DNA from: Firmicutes bacterium AM41-11
GTDB lineage: Bacteria > Bacillota_I > Bacilli_A > Erysipelotrichales > Erysipelotrichaceae
Assembly: GCA_003480165.1 (NCBI GenBank)
Contig: QUIQ01000005.1
Span: 1-64,000, forward strand
Length of the DNA: 64,000 nucleotides
Direction of reading: 5' to 3'
Below the pieces are notes generated by a model, which saw only the letters and a program-made list of their open reading frames with translations, was not told where the DNA came from and made no database searches. Shown piece by piece: positions 26,710 through 35,055 of this stretch; within the stretch, counting starts at the first letter, position 1, and each line of letters starts with the position of its first letter. The position numbers and the translations under genes were made by a program.

Positions 26710-27364
26710 TTTTACCTCGGGATACATACCAAATAGCTAGCTGCGTACGATCACGTAACGATAACTTATCTAGAATGACGCTAAGATAATTTCGAATCGT
26801 ACCTTCGCTAAAGTGCAAAGAAGCTGCAATTTCTTTATTTGAAGCACCTAAGCCAACTTGTTCGATGATTTTCCATTCTGTATCACTCAATTCATATTCT
26901 GTATCAAAAGTAGTATTCTCCACCACAGGGCTTGGAGAATTAGCCATTTGGGTAAAGAAACGGGCTACTTTTCCTGCTACATTGGGATTAAAACAAGCTC
27001 CCCCTTCTAAAACATTATGGATAGCCTGACTTAATTCTTCCAGGGAACATCCCTTCAACAAATACCCACTTGCTCCATATTTTAGTGCATCAAAAATATA
27101 TTCATCATCATCAAATGTAGTTAAAATAATGACTTTCGTCTGCGGATATTTTTTCTTTACGATCCGAGTACATTCAACCCCTGTCATTTCTGGCATCCGT
27201 ACATCCATCAGTACAACATCTACGGCATCTTTTTCTAGAAATTCCAATAACTCACTGCCACTTTCTGCTACAGAAGCTACTTCAAAATCGGAATCACTAT
27301 TAATAATGATTTTTAAACTTTCTCGAATGAGCTCTTGGTCATCTACAATCGCAATTCTAATCAT
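26702..27364 (-). CDS. NarL/FixJ-family response regulator
   Basis: 220 residues: receiver domain (IRIAIVDDQELIRESL, phospho-acceptor Asp in VVLMDVRMPEMTG, Lys in GYLLKG) and a LuxR-type HTH (LSDTEWKIIEQVGLGASNKEIAASLHFSEGTIRNYLSVILDKL). The start is the second of two close Met codons: GGAGG is seven bases from it but only one from the first. It overlaps the kinase gene by 8 bases. The likely target is the adjacent PTS operon (inference). Confidence 0.94.
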   Translation of the reverse strand: MIRIAIVDDQELIRESLKIIINSDSDFEVASVAESGSELLEFLEKDAVDVVLMDVRMPEMTGVECTRIVKKKYPQTKVIILTTFDDDEYIFDALKYGASGYLLKGCSLEELSQAIHNVLEGGACFNPNVAGKVARFFTQMANSPSPVVENTTFDTEYELSDTEWKIIEQVGLGASNKEIAASLHFSEGTIRNYLSVILDKLSLRDRTQLAIWYVSRGKNE

Positions 27365-28667
27365 CTTCATACCTCCTGCGTATTGGTAATTCTGCAATCA
27401 ATTCAAAGCCATTTCGTCCATAATAACGAAGTTTACCTTGGAGTAATTCAATTCTTTCGGTTAAATGATGAATGCCAAATCCAGGTTCAATATGGGCACA
27501 ACCTTGTCCATTATCTTCAATCACAATAATGATATCGTTCTCTGTTTGCGCAATGGATACATATATTTTATCAGCATGGCCATGACGAACAGCATTGGTC
27601 ATCCCTTCTTGGACAATACGATAAATAAAATCCTCTTCATCCGCATTCAGATTGACTAAAGGACAATGACAGAGATATAGAACTGTTACATTGGTCATCT
27701 TTTGAAAATCAACAATCAAAATATCCAAAGCTTCTTTTAAAGAATAGCGATCCAGGGCATCGGGTTTTAATTTATCTACCGAACGTCTAACATCTTGCAG
27801 ACCTTTTTTCGCACTTTCGGATAGAATCTCCAATTGTTTCTTGGTTGCATCGGGATTCTTTTCAACCATCACTTTACTGGCTTCCAGTCCCACACTGATA
27901 CCTGTCAGCGTATGTCCTAAGGTATCATGAATCTCTCGTGCCAAACGATTTCGCTCTTTGGTTTCACCCATTTTTTCACGAATGTTCGCATAACCTTTTA
28001 ATTGAATATTCAAACGTTTTAATTCATTACTCATAGCCGCAAAACGTTGGGTTTCATCCATTTGAATCTGAATGAACAAGAACATATAAACGACAAAGAC
28101 AATTTGTACGAGACTTGTCATAGCAGTAACGATACCTGATAAAATAGCGCGAGTTGAAGAGTTATATACACTCAAGTATTCGGTAAAGGAAATCATGGGA
28201 ATCAAATTGGATAAAAAGCCATAGTTGGAACAAAGATAAATCAACATGACAATACCTAACGCAATATTTCTTTGCACCGGTTTTTCAATATATAACAGGG
28301 CGTCTGCCATAACGATAAATAAAATACAATTGGAGGCAAATGCCACATTTTTCATAATGAGTAAAGCCATCAATAATTCCACATAGACCACGAAATCTTG
28401 ATGATGTCTGAGTGTAGAGAACACATTACGTACACTCACAAAGATAAACAAGGCCACAAACGCAAAGAAGGCCACAAATAAATCTTGGATCGGATGACTT
28501 GATAAATGATAGATTGTCTTCAAGAAATTATCTGCCTGGTTCATACGGATCACCGATTGCATCGTATAGTACATAATAATTTCGACTAACCAGAACAAGA
28601 AAAAATTTAAGATCCAAATTCCACTATAGGCAATCCAGAGCCGATATTTTTTTATTTGCGCCATCAT
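27357..28667 (-). CDS. membrane sensor histidine kinase, NarL/DesK type (HisKA_3)
   Basis: 436 residues. About six to seven hydrophobic helices fill the first ~210 residues; then a coiled coil, the HisKA_3 box ERNRLAREIHDTLGHTLTGI (phospho-acceptor His) and a HATPase domain (QEGMTNAVRHG N box, DNGQGC G1 box, GFGIHHLTERIELLQG). No large extracellular loop is present, so sensing probably depends on the two binding proteins encoded on either side. GGAGG is seven bases before the Met at 28667. It overlaps the upstream binding-protein gene by 4 bases. Confidence 0.92.
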   Translation of the reverse strand: MMAQIKKYRLWIAYSGIWILNFFLFWLVEIIMYYTMQSVIRMNQADNFLKTIYHLSSHPIQDLFVAFFAFVALFIFVSVRNVFSTLRHHQDFVVYVELLMALLIMKNVAFASNCILFIVMADALLYIEKPVQRNIALGIVMLIYLCSNYGFLSNLIPMISFTEYLSVYNSSTRAILSGIVTAMTSLVQIVFVVYMFLFIQIQMDETQRFAAMSNELKRLNIQLKGYANIREKMGETKERNRLAREIHDTLGHTLTGISVGLEASKVMVEKNPDATKKQLEILSESAKKGLQDVRRSVDKLKPDALDRYSLKEALDILIVDFQKMTNVTVLYLCHCPLVNLNADEEDFIYRIVQEGMTNAVRHGHADKIYVSIAQTENDIIIVIEDNGQGCAHIEPGFGIHHLTERIELLQGKLRYYGRNGFELIAELPIRRRYEDD

Positions 28668-29644
28668 TGCCATTCCTCCGATAAATACGCTGAAACATTG
28701 TCTTTGGTGATTTTCTGCACCGGAAGAACTTCTACTCTTGGAGCTATTTTCTTATGATCTAATAAACAGTAAATTGCCTTGGCCGCTTTTTGTCCCATTG
28801 TCTTAGGTGATTGAGCAACCGTTGCGCGCATACGCCCTTCTTCAACCAATTGTTTAGCTTCTGGTGTCCCATCAATTCCATAAACGTATTTTCCATCCAA
28901 TTGATTCATTTCTTCTAGTGCTGCCATGCCCCCTAGAGCACTTGGATCATTCAAACACATCAAAACGTCAAAAGGAATATTTTCTTTTAAGAACGCCTTT
29001 GTAGCTGGCATGGCTTTTTCCAGTTGGCCTTTACAATCCATGTGTTTGACAACCTGGTATTCAGGATGATCTTGAATCGTATCCAAAAAACCTTTGATTC
29101 GCATATATCCTGAATATGCACTATTATGTTCCAAAAGGGCAATTCGTGCACTTGGCAATTCAGCCATCATATCTTGAGCACATTGTACCCCGGCATTGTA
29201 GTTATCACTGCTGACATTGTAACTAACATACTTACTATCGGCTACTTCAGTATCAACAATGATAACCGGAATATTATACTGTTTAGCCCGTTTTAATTCC
29301 TTCGTTAAACCTTTAAAACGCACCGGTGTAATCACTAACGCATCGACTCTTTGATCAATTAAATCGTTAATTTGTTCTTTTTGTTTCTTTAAAGAAAGTG
29401 AAGGATCTAAAGTAATCAGATTATCGCCATGTTTTTTGACCACTTTTGAGATTTCTTCATTAACAACCGAATAAAACGGGTTATTGTAGGTCATGTAAAC
29501 CGCCCCAATATTCTTTGGCATTTTTATATCATAAATCAAATTGCGTTGAATAATACGTTCAAGTCCATAATTGCTGCCGATGGCAAACGCAAAACACAAT
29601 AGAATACAAAAAAATACATACGCATACGACTTTGGTTTCTGCAT
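28664..29644 (-). CDS. membrane-anchored RbsB-type periplasmic binding protein
   Basis: 326 residues. N-terminal hydrophobic anchor (YAYVFFCILLCFAFAIGSNYG, no lipobox) then a type 1 periplasmic-binding fold: NIGAVYMTYNNPFYSVVNEEI, DALVITPVRFKGL, IPVIIVDTEVADSKYVSYNVSSDNYNAG, and FDVLMCLNDPSALGGMAAL with YGIDGTPEAKQLVEEG. It matches galactose/ribose-type binders. It is the first gene of the SBP-kinase-regulator-SBP operon, so it likely presents ligand to the kinase. Its GGGAGG site begins only a few bases after a terminator T-run. Confidence 0.9.
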   Translation of the reverse strand: MQKPKSYAYVFFCILLCFAFAIGSNYGLERIIQRNLIYDIKMPKNIGAVYMTYNNPFYSVVNEEISKVVKKHGDNLITLDPSLSLKKQKEQINDLIDQRVDALVITPVRFKGLTKELKRAKQYNIPVIIVDTEVADSKYVSYNVSSDNYNAGVQCAQDMMAELPSARIALLEHNSAYSGYMRIKGFLDTIQDHPEYQVVKHMDCKGQLEKAMPATKAFLKENIPFDVLMCLNDPSALGGMAALEEMNQLDGKYVYGIDGTPEAKQLVEEGRMRATVAQSPKTMGQKAAKAIYCLLDHKKIAPRVEVLPVQKITKDNVSAYLSEEWQ

Positions 29645-29657
29645 GGCAACCTCCCTT

Positions 29658-29688
29658 CAAAAAAAAAGACTATCCAAAGACAGTCTTA
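29658..29688 (-). terminator. terminator directly in front of the sensor operon
   Basis: AAGACTGTC / GATAGTCTT with a TTTG loop, then nine T on the minus strand. It overlaps the stop codon of the upstream gene and ends 13 bases before the next start, so it may act as an attenuator. Confidence 0.8.
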
Positions 29689-30030
29689 GAAAAACAATTT
29701 AAATGCAATGACCGCCAACAAGCCTAATACCAATGGCACCCATAAGCTCATCGCATAGCCACGCACAACACTTTTTTCCATTGATTGCCATTTGGCTACA
29801 TCGAACCAATATCGATTATCTTCGGTTTGATGAATTACTCCTTGATCTATAAAATTGGCAATCGTAAAGGAAATAGTTGGTGTTGATAAAGGTAAATCTT
29901 TAAAAGCACTAATTTCTACCGCTTTATTTGGCGAAGTCGCATGGGCTTTTTTTAAAACTCCCAATACATACTTAGCAGCAGTAGCCTCTCCTGTTGGTTT
30001 TGATTTTTTAGTTTTCTTATTATCCGCCAT
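29686..30030 (-). CDS. small tail-anchored protein with winged-helix-like domain, unknown
   Basis: 114 residues: a lysine-rich N-terminus, a helical region KYVLGVLKKAHATSPNKAVEISAFKDLPLSTPTISFTIANFIDQGVIHQTEDNRYWFD that looks like a winged helix, and a C-terminal membrane helix (LWVPLVLGLLAVIAFKLFF). Family not recognised; a DNA-binding role is not shown. Five bases separate it from the upstream membrane protein gene; weak ribosome binding site. Confidence 0.6.
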   Translation of the reverse strand: MADNKKTKKSKPTGEATAAKYVLGVLKKAHATSPNKAVEISAFKDLPLSTPTISFTIANFIDQGVIHQTEDNRYWFDVAKWQSMEKSVVRGYAMSLWVPLVLGLLAVIAFKLFF

Positions 30031-30035
30031 ATTTT

Positions 30036-30596
30036 TTACTTTCTAGCTTTTTTCGCTGCTTTTTTAGCCGCTTTCCAAGCACTTTCTCGATTCTGAATTT
30101 CGACTGCCATCGCATGTGGCAAAACAATTTCATCTCCACCAATTAATACACGGGATTGACGCGAAATACTTCCTTGTTTTTCTTCATAGGAAGTAATCAT
30201 ACGAAAACGATAGAACGTATCTACATAGAACATTCCATCTTCTGCAAAAAGAATCGTACGTCTAGCCATAGATTCAAAGAATTGTCCTACAAAGACAATT
30301 GCTAAACCAACATAAGCTAAACGATAATAGAACAATTGATCCTTTGGTGCAGCAAAAACATTTCCGGTTAAATATCCCAGCAATAAACAAAGCGCCGCAA
30401 ACACTAACAAAAGATACACCATATACATATGAAAACCATAGGTTTCACACGTATGATTGCGCTTAAATTCTGCCGATAATTTTTTATACTTTCCAAAAAC
30501 TTTAATGCTTCGATAAGCATTATATGTAACATATCCAATTAAAATAATCGCAATGACCCATTGTAAGGCATTACTGTTAAACATACTAAAGTCCAT
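30036..30596 (-). CDS. three-helix membrane protein, unknown (paralogue of the next)
   Basis: 186 residues: one N-terminal helix (WVIAIILIGYVTYNAY), two more (YLLLVFAALCLLLGYL, AYVGLAIVFVGQFFE), then a cytoplasmic domain with ARRTILFAEDGMFYVDTFYRFRMI and a basic Lys/Ala tail. The layout and the motif R-x7-DG-F-x-D-x-F are shared with the protein encoded at 30823-31350. GGGGTG precedes the chosen Met at 30596; the upstream in-frame Met lacks one. Confidence 0.65.
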   Translation of the reverse strand: MDFSMFNSNALQWVIAIILIGYVTYNAYRSIKVFGKYKKLSAEFKRNHTCETYGFHMYMVYLLLVFAALCLLLGYLTGNVFAAPKDQLFYYRLAYVGLAIVFVGQFFESMARRTILFAEDGMFYVDTFYRFRMITSYEEKQGSISRQSRVLIGGDEIVLPHAMAVEIQNRESAWKAAKKAAKKARK

Positions 30597-30822
30597 ATTT
30601 TTCACCCCGATATCAAGATTATAAAATAAAGAAAGCCTTTTTATCAAGCTTTACCCTTATTACAATTGTAACAAACGAAAACCCCTCTACATTGTAAAGG
30701 GGTTTCCTGAAAGTTTTAAGAAAGGGAATTTGATTATGAAGTGAGCCTTCTTAGCTCATCGTTATAGTATAAAAGAATTCCATTTCTATTATGTCGCAAA
30801 TATGTGAAAGTTTGTGAATTGG
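30597..30822. other. intergenic region with terminator and TACANNTGTA palindrome
   Basis: On the minus strand AAACCCCT / AGGGGTTT (30678-30705) looks like a weak terminator for the upstream gene. At 30660-30671 lies a perfect palindrome TTACAATTGTAA, whose core TACAATTGTA fits the CopY/BlaI-type box TACANNTGTA. It lies ~65 bases before the downstream start. No regulator of that family is seen in the window. Confidence 0.4.
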
Positions 30823-31350
30823 CTATTTTGAACGCGCTTTCTTTTTAGCTTTCCATAGCTTCATCTCATTATCGATTTTGTCGTCCATCTTCTTATTAAT
30901 TTGAATAGAATAGGAATCCTTCATCACTAGATGTAGGGAATGGGAACCAATGCCACCAATTGGTTCACGACGATCTACATCTTTATATTTAAAGAAACGA
31001 TCTCCAAAGAAGAAACCATCATCACAGAACCACATTCGCTTTCCGGCTAAAGAAGTAAAAATCATACTGATAAAAATTAATGCGATAACCATATATAATG
31101 AGCGGTAAGGAACAATCTTACTAGCTTCTACATGCATGTTTTCAATAAAAATCGCAATTAAGACACATATTGCACACATAGCTACGGATGAAACCACCCA
31201 GCCCTTACTGATATCAAACAACTTTGCATTAGGATGTTCAGCTTTAAACGCCTTTAATGCCGTTGTGTGCTGTTTATAAATAGAAAATGCATTATAGAGT
31301 GAATACATCATATATAGAAATAAAACACCAATGATAATCCAACTTGTCAT
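30823..31350 (-). CDS. three-helix membrane protein, unknown (paralogue)
   Basis: 175 residues: N-terminal helix (SWIIIGVLFLYMMYSLYNAF), two further helices, then GKRMWFCDDGFFFGDRFFKYKDVDRRE and a basic Lys/Arg tail. Similar in size, topology and motif order to the protein at 30036-30596, so the two are probably diverged duplicates. GGAGGG precedes the Met. Function unknown. Confidence 0.7.
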   Translation of the reverse strand: MTSWIIIGVLFLYMMYSLYNAFSIYKQHTTALKAFKAEHPNAKLFDISKGWVVSSVAMCAICVLIAIFIENMHVEASKIVPYRSLYMVIALIFISMIFTSLAGKRMWFCDDGFFFGDRFFKYKDVDRREPIGGIGSHSLHLVMKDSYSIQINKKMDDKIDNEMKLWKAKKKARSK

Positions 31351-31390
31351 GTCTATCCCTCCTTGTAATGTGACTATTATAACATGATTG

Positions 31391-31399
31391 TGCTAAAAT
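31391..31399 (+). promoter_or_regulatory. extended -10 promoter of the thioesterase gene
   Basis: TGCTAAAAT ends nine bases before the ATG with TGACTA 17 bases further upstream as a poor -35. No ribosome binding site lies between, suggesting a leaderless or nearly leaderless transcript. Confidence 0.5.
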
Positions 31400-31408
31400 A
31401 AAACCACT

Positions 31409-31846
31409 ATGAAAAACGCAGAAAACTTATTATACGAATTGAATCATTCAACCCTTTTTCTCCAGCACAACAACCTGGAAATTACCGAAATAAAACCCGG
31501 TTATGCCAAAATTGAATTGCATGTCGATTCCAAAGTTCTCAACCCTTACGGTATCGTTCATGGTGGCATTTTATTCTCTATGGCCGATACCGCAGCAGGT
31601 ACAGCTTGTCTGGCATCAGGAAGAGAGTGTGTCACCTTAAATAGTTCCATTAATTTCATTAAACCCGGTCACGGAAAAAAGATTATTGGAATTGCCCAAG
31701 AGATTTCCAACGGTCGTTCCACTTGTATCTATGACGTATCTTTATACAACGAAGATAACACGCTCATTAGTCGTTCTACTTTTACTATGTATTGTCTTGA
31801 TGCAGACCATAAAAAAAGAATTCATGAAAAAAGCTGCCACAAATAA
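31409..31846 (+). CDS. PaaI-type hotdog-fold thioesterase
   Basis: 145 residues with the hotdog signature NPYGIVHGGILFSMADTAAGTA, where HGG-x-x-x-x-x-AD holds the catalytic acid, and the following strand CVTLNSSINFIKPG. These enzymes hydrolyse acyl- or aryl-CoA thioesters. Stands alone, divergent from the membrane protein genes; the stop codon lies in the loop of its terminator. Confidence 0.9.
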   Translation: MKNAENLLYELNHSTLFLQHNNLEITEIKPGYAKIELHVDSKVLNPYGIVHGGILFSMADTAAGTACLASGRECVTLNSSINFIKPGHGKKIIGIAQEISNGRSTCIYDVSLYNEDNTLISRSTFTMYCLDADHKKRIHEKSCHK

Positions 31847-31858
31847 GGCAGCTTTTCT
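31829..31858. terminator. bidirectional terminator
   Basis: AAAAGCTGCC (31829-31838) / GGCAGCTTTT (31847-31856); A-run on one side and T-run on the other. Shared by the convergent thioesterase and ECF genes. Confidence 0.85.
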
Positions 31859-31863
31859 ACGAT

Positions 31864-32454
31864 TTATTCTTTTGGAGCTAATCTTTGTAAAGTTCCGTTT
31901 TTCTTTAATCTTGGATACATCGCAATATATAATGCCGAAGCAATCACAATCGCAAGTACAGCATTTACAGCAGTCGTAACGAATTTTCCTACCACAAGGC
32001 AAGATGCAGCTTGTTGGGCACTACCTAAAATAACTAAATAATAAAGATACGACAATACGGTTTCCCCAATCAAGTTAAAAATCATACCGGCTGTACAAGA
32101 AAGAATAACATCTTTATACAATTCTTTTCCTTCTTTTTTCTGAATATGGAAAAACTTATGTGCAAACAATCCAGTCACAACACCAATTCCGGTTTTCAAA
32201 ATAATCGTTTTTGGTGCTACCACGATATAAATTGGATCCATAAGATCTCCGATTCCCATTCCAATGGCTCCGGCAATTCCCCCTGGCAATCCACCTAACA
32301 ACAAGGCAGCTAATACACAGAAAGTATTTCCTAAATGGAATGAAGTAAATCCTGCTGGTGTTGGTATTTTGATTTGCAGATACGTAAAGGCCACATAACA
32401 TAACGCAATCATCAATGCCATCACGGTGATTTTTAATGTTGAATTTTTATTCAT
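31864..32454 (-). CDS. ECF transporter S component
   Basis: 196 residues with six hydrophobic segments and the S-component features: N-terminal basic LKITVMALMIALCYVAFTYLQIKIP, the FHLGNTFCVLAALLLGGLPGGIAGAIGMGIGDLMD block and a later GKFVTTAVNAVLA. S components capture a vitamin or metal and dock to a shared EcfA-EcfA'-EcfT module, not found here. The vitamin cannot be read from sequence. AGAGAGG precedes the ATG at 32454. Confidence 0.87.
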   Translation of the reverse strand: MNKNSTLKITVMALMIALCYVAFTYLQIKIPTPAGFTSFHLGNTFCVLAALLLGGLPGGIAGAIGMGIGDLMDPIYIVVAPKTIILKTGIGVVTGLFAHKFFHIQKKEGKELYKDVILSCTAGMIFNLIGETVLSYLYYLVILGSAQQAASCLVVGKFVTTAVNAVLAIVIASALYIAMYPRLKKNGTLQRLAPKE

Positions 32455-32494
32455 AAACAATCCTCTCTAACTACAAGGGATATTTTATTCTTTT

Positions 32495-32516
32495 TTGGAT
32501 ATGCTAAAATATCCAA
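32495..32516. promoter_or_regulatory. inverted repeat upstream of the ECF gene (candidate operator)
   Basis: TTGGATAT-N6-ATATCCAA, perfect 8-base arms, ~40 bases before the ECF start and downstream of AT-rich promoter-like sequence. Looks like a repressor site; the regulator is unknown. Confidence 0.5.
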
Positions 32517-32579
32517 TTCTATATTATTTTATATAACCAGATATACCTTCTATTGCGAAAGCGCATTCAGATACGCAAC

Positions 32580-32607
32580 AAAAAAAGGCAGGGACTCATC
32601 CCTGCCT
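32580..32607 (-). terminator. terminator of feoAB
   Basis: GGCAGGGA / TCCCTGCC (32587-32606), four-base loop, then seven T on the minus strand, five bases after the feoB stop. Confidence 0.9.
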
Positions 32608-32611
32608 ACAT

Positions 32612-34948
32612 TTATAGAAGTATTCCAATCGAATGCACCACAAAGGCTAAAATCCAAGCTAAGACACATTGCCAAACGGCCAAGCCAAAGGCCCATTTAG
32701 CCCCAAGTTCTCTTTTAATCGAAGCAATGGCAGCAATACATGGTGAATAAATCAAACAGAATACCAGCAAGCTGGCTGCGGATATCGTTGTCAAAGCTGC
32801 ATGTAAACCATTCGAGAATAGAACTTGTAAAGTGGATACAACACTTTCTTTTGCCATAATTCCACTAATTAGTGAAGTGACAATTCGCCAATCCTGTAAT
32901 CCAAGAGGTGCAAAAATCGGCGCAATCCAACCGGAAATCAAAGCCAGAATACTTTGACTGGAGTCTTTTACCATATCCAACCGAACATTAAAGCTTTGTA
33001 GGAACCAAACTACAACGGTTGCGACAAGAATAACCGAAAAAGCTTTTTGTAAGAAGTCTTTGGCTTTTTCCCACAATAGTTGACTAACATTCTTTAAACC
33101 AGGGAAACGATAATTCGGCAATTCCATGACAAAGGGAACAGCTTCCCCTTTAAATAAGGTGTTTTTAAACAGAAAGGCTACAAGAATTCCCATCACAATA
33201 CCAAAGAAGTATAAAGCCGTCATGACCAGTCCCCCTTTCCCTGGGAAAAAGGAGCTCACAAAGAATGCATAGATAGGAAGTTTTGCACTACAAGACATAA
33301 ATGGTGTTAGTAAAACCGTCATCTTACGATCGCGATCACTTGGCAAAGTTCGGGTTGACATAACCGCTGGCACAGTACAACCAAAACCTATCAACAAAGG
33401 AACAATACTTCTGCCTGATAAACCAATCTTTCGTAATAACTTATCCATAAAGAAAGCAACACGGGCAATATATCCACTATCTTCCATTAAAGATAAAAAG
33501 AAAAATAAAGTCACAATAATCGGTAAGAACGATAAGACGGATCCTACGCCGGTAAAGATTCCATCAATTACTAAACTATGGACGGCATAACTTACATGTG
33601 TTGCGGTCAGCCAATGATCAACAACTTTCGTTGCATAGTCTACTGCCATTTCCAGTAAAGTTTGTAGTCCCGCTCCAATCACATTGAAAGTCAGATAGAA
33701 AACACAAAGCATGATTCCCACAAAACAAGGCAACGCGGTATATTTACCCGTTAAGATACGATCAATTTTTTGACTGCGAATCCGCTCTTTACTTTCTTTG
33801 GGTTTCACAACGGTTTGTTCACAGACCTTCTCAATAAAGGAAAAACGCATATCCGCAATGGCTGCACTACGATCTAAGCCACGTTCTTTTTCCATTTGAA
33901 GAACAATATGCTCAATCATTTCTTTTTCGTTTTGATCCAGTTTTAAACGTTCAAGAATCAAAGGATCCCCTTCAATCACTTTACTAGCCGCAAATCGAAC
34001 CGGAATTTTGGCCATTTGCGCATGATCTTCAATTAAATGACAAATAGAATGAATACAACGATGGACAGCTCCACCATAATCGTTTTCACCACAAAAATCT
34101 AAACGACCTGGACCTTCTTGATATTTGGCGATATGAATCGCATGGCGAATCAACTCATCAACCCCTTGATTCTTTGCCGCAGAAATAGGTATCACTGGTA
34201 CACCTAACATCTTCTCCATACCATTAATATCAATAGAGCCATGGTTATTCGCCACTTCATCCATCATATTTAGCGCAACAACCATTGGCATATTCATTTC
34301 CAGAAGTTGCATCGTTAAATACAAGTTTCGTTCAATATTCGTTGCATCTACAATATTAATAATAGCTTTGGGTTTTTCTTCTAAAACGAAATTACGCGAT
34401 ACGATTTCTTCACTACTATAGGGAGACATAGAATAAATACCGGGAAGGTCAGTGACTAACGTATTCGGATAACCTTTAATTGCCCCATCTTTTCGGTCAA
34501 CTGTTACTCCAGGAAAGTTTCCTACATGCTGGTTTGATCCTGTCAATTGATTAAACAAAGTTGTTTTTCCACAATTTTGATTACCGACTAGCGCATAAGT
34601 CAAACACACATCATCCGGCAAAGGATGTTCATCCGCCTTTTCGTGGAATTTTCCGGTTTCACCTAAACCAGGGTGAACCGTATTATTAATATCTTTGGCA
34701 CTATCGTGTTTTCGACTTCTTTCATCAATCCGTTCTACTTCAATTTTTTGGGCTTCATCCAAACGCAGAGACAATTCATAACCATGAATTTGCAGCTCCA
34801 TAGGATCACCCATCGGTGCAAATTTCACAACGGTTACTTCGGCATCTGGAATGACACCCATATCTAAAAAGTGCTGTCGTAAAGCCCCGGTACCACCAAC
34901 GGCTTTGATGATGGCACTTTGTCCAATTTTCAATTCTTTTAAATTCAT
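32612..34948 (-). CDS. feoB: ferrous iron transporter, FeoA-FeoB fusion
   Basis: 778 residues. The first ~75 are a FeoA (SH3-like) domain, MNLKELKIGQSAIIKAVGGTGALRQHFLDMGVIPDAEVTVVKFAPMGDPMELQIHGYELSLRLDEA. A ~50-residue linker leads to the FeoB G domain: G1 GNQNCGKTT, G3 DLPG, G4 NMMD, G5 SAAK. The membrane part contains the two Gate motifs (LLIGFGCTVPAVMSTRTL and FMSCSAKLPIYAFF). It imports Fe2+. Ends without a FeoC. GGGGGATGGGA precedes the Met at 34948. Ferritin lies 10 kb away on the other strand. Confidence 0.95.
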   Translation of the reverse strand: MNLKELKIGQSAIIKAVGGTGALRQHFLDMGVIPDAEVTVVKFAPMGDPMELQIHGYELSLRLDEAQKIEVERIDERSRKHDSAKDINNTVHPGLGETGKFHEKADEHPLPDDVCLTYALVGNQNCGKTTLFNQLTGSNQHVGNFPGVTVDRKDGAIKGYPNTLVTDLPGIYSMSPYSSEEIVSRNFVLEEKPKAIINIVDATNIERNLYLTMQLLEMNMPMVVALNMMDEVANNHGSIDINGMEKMLGVPVIPISAAKNQGVDELIRHAIHIAKYQEGPGRLDFCGENDYGGAVHRCIHSICHLIEDHAQMAKIPVRFAASKVIEGDPLILERLKLDQNEKEMIEHIVLQMEKERGLDRSAAIADMRFSFIEKVCEQTVVKPKESKERIRSQKIDRILTGKYTALPCFVGIMLCVFYLTFNVIGAGLQTLLEMAVDYATKVVDHWLTATHVSYAVHSLVIDGIFTGVGSVLSFLPIIVTLFFFLSLMEDSGYIARVAFFMDKLLRKIGLSGRSIVPLLIGFGCTVPAVMSTRTLPSDRDRKMTVLLTPFMSCSAKLPIYAFFVSSFFPGKGGLVMTALYFFGIVMGILVAFLFKNTLFKGEAVPFVMELPNYRFPGLKNVSQLLWEKAKDFLQKAFSVILVATVVVWFLQSFNVRLDMVKDSSQSILALISGWIAPIFAPLGLQDWRIVTSLISGIMAKESVVSTLQVLFSNGLHAALTTISAASLLVFCLIYSPCIAAIASIKRELGAKWAFGLAVWQCVLAWILAFVVHSIGILL

Positions 34949-35027
34949 AAATCCCATCCCCCATTACAACTGTTATGTACCATTCCTATTTTCTACCAAA
35001 ATTGTATTTTTTCAAATTATTTTGCAT

Positions 35028-35055
35028 AAAAAAAGTATGCCACATTGGCATACTC
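35028..35055 (-). terminator. terminator of the thiM-thiE-thiD-cytX-pepD operon
   Basis: AGTATGCCA / TGGCATACT with a three-base loop and seven T on the minus strand immediately after the dipeptidase stop. Confidence 0.88.

Noticed and set aside
25408..29644. Binding proteins as part of an ABC sugar importer
   Set aside because: No permease or ATPase gene is adjacent, both lack a lipobox, and the genes interleave with a kinase and response regulator.
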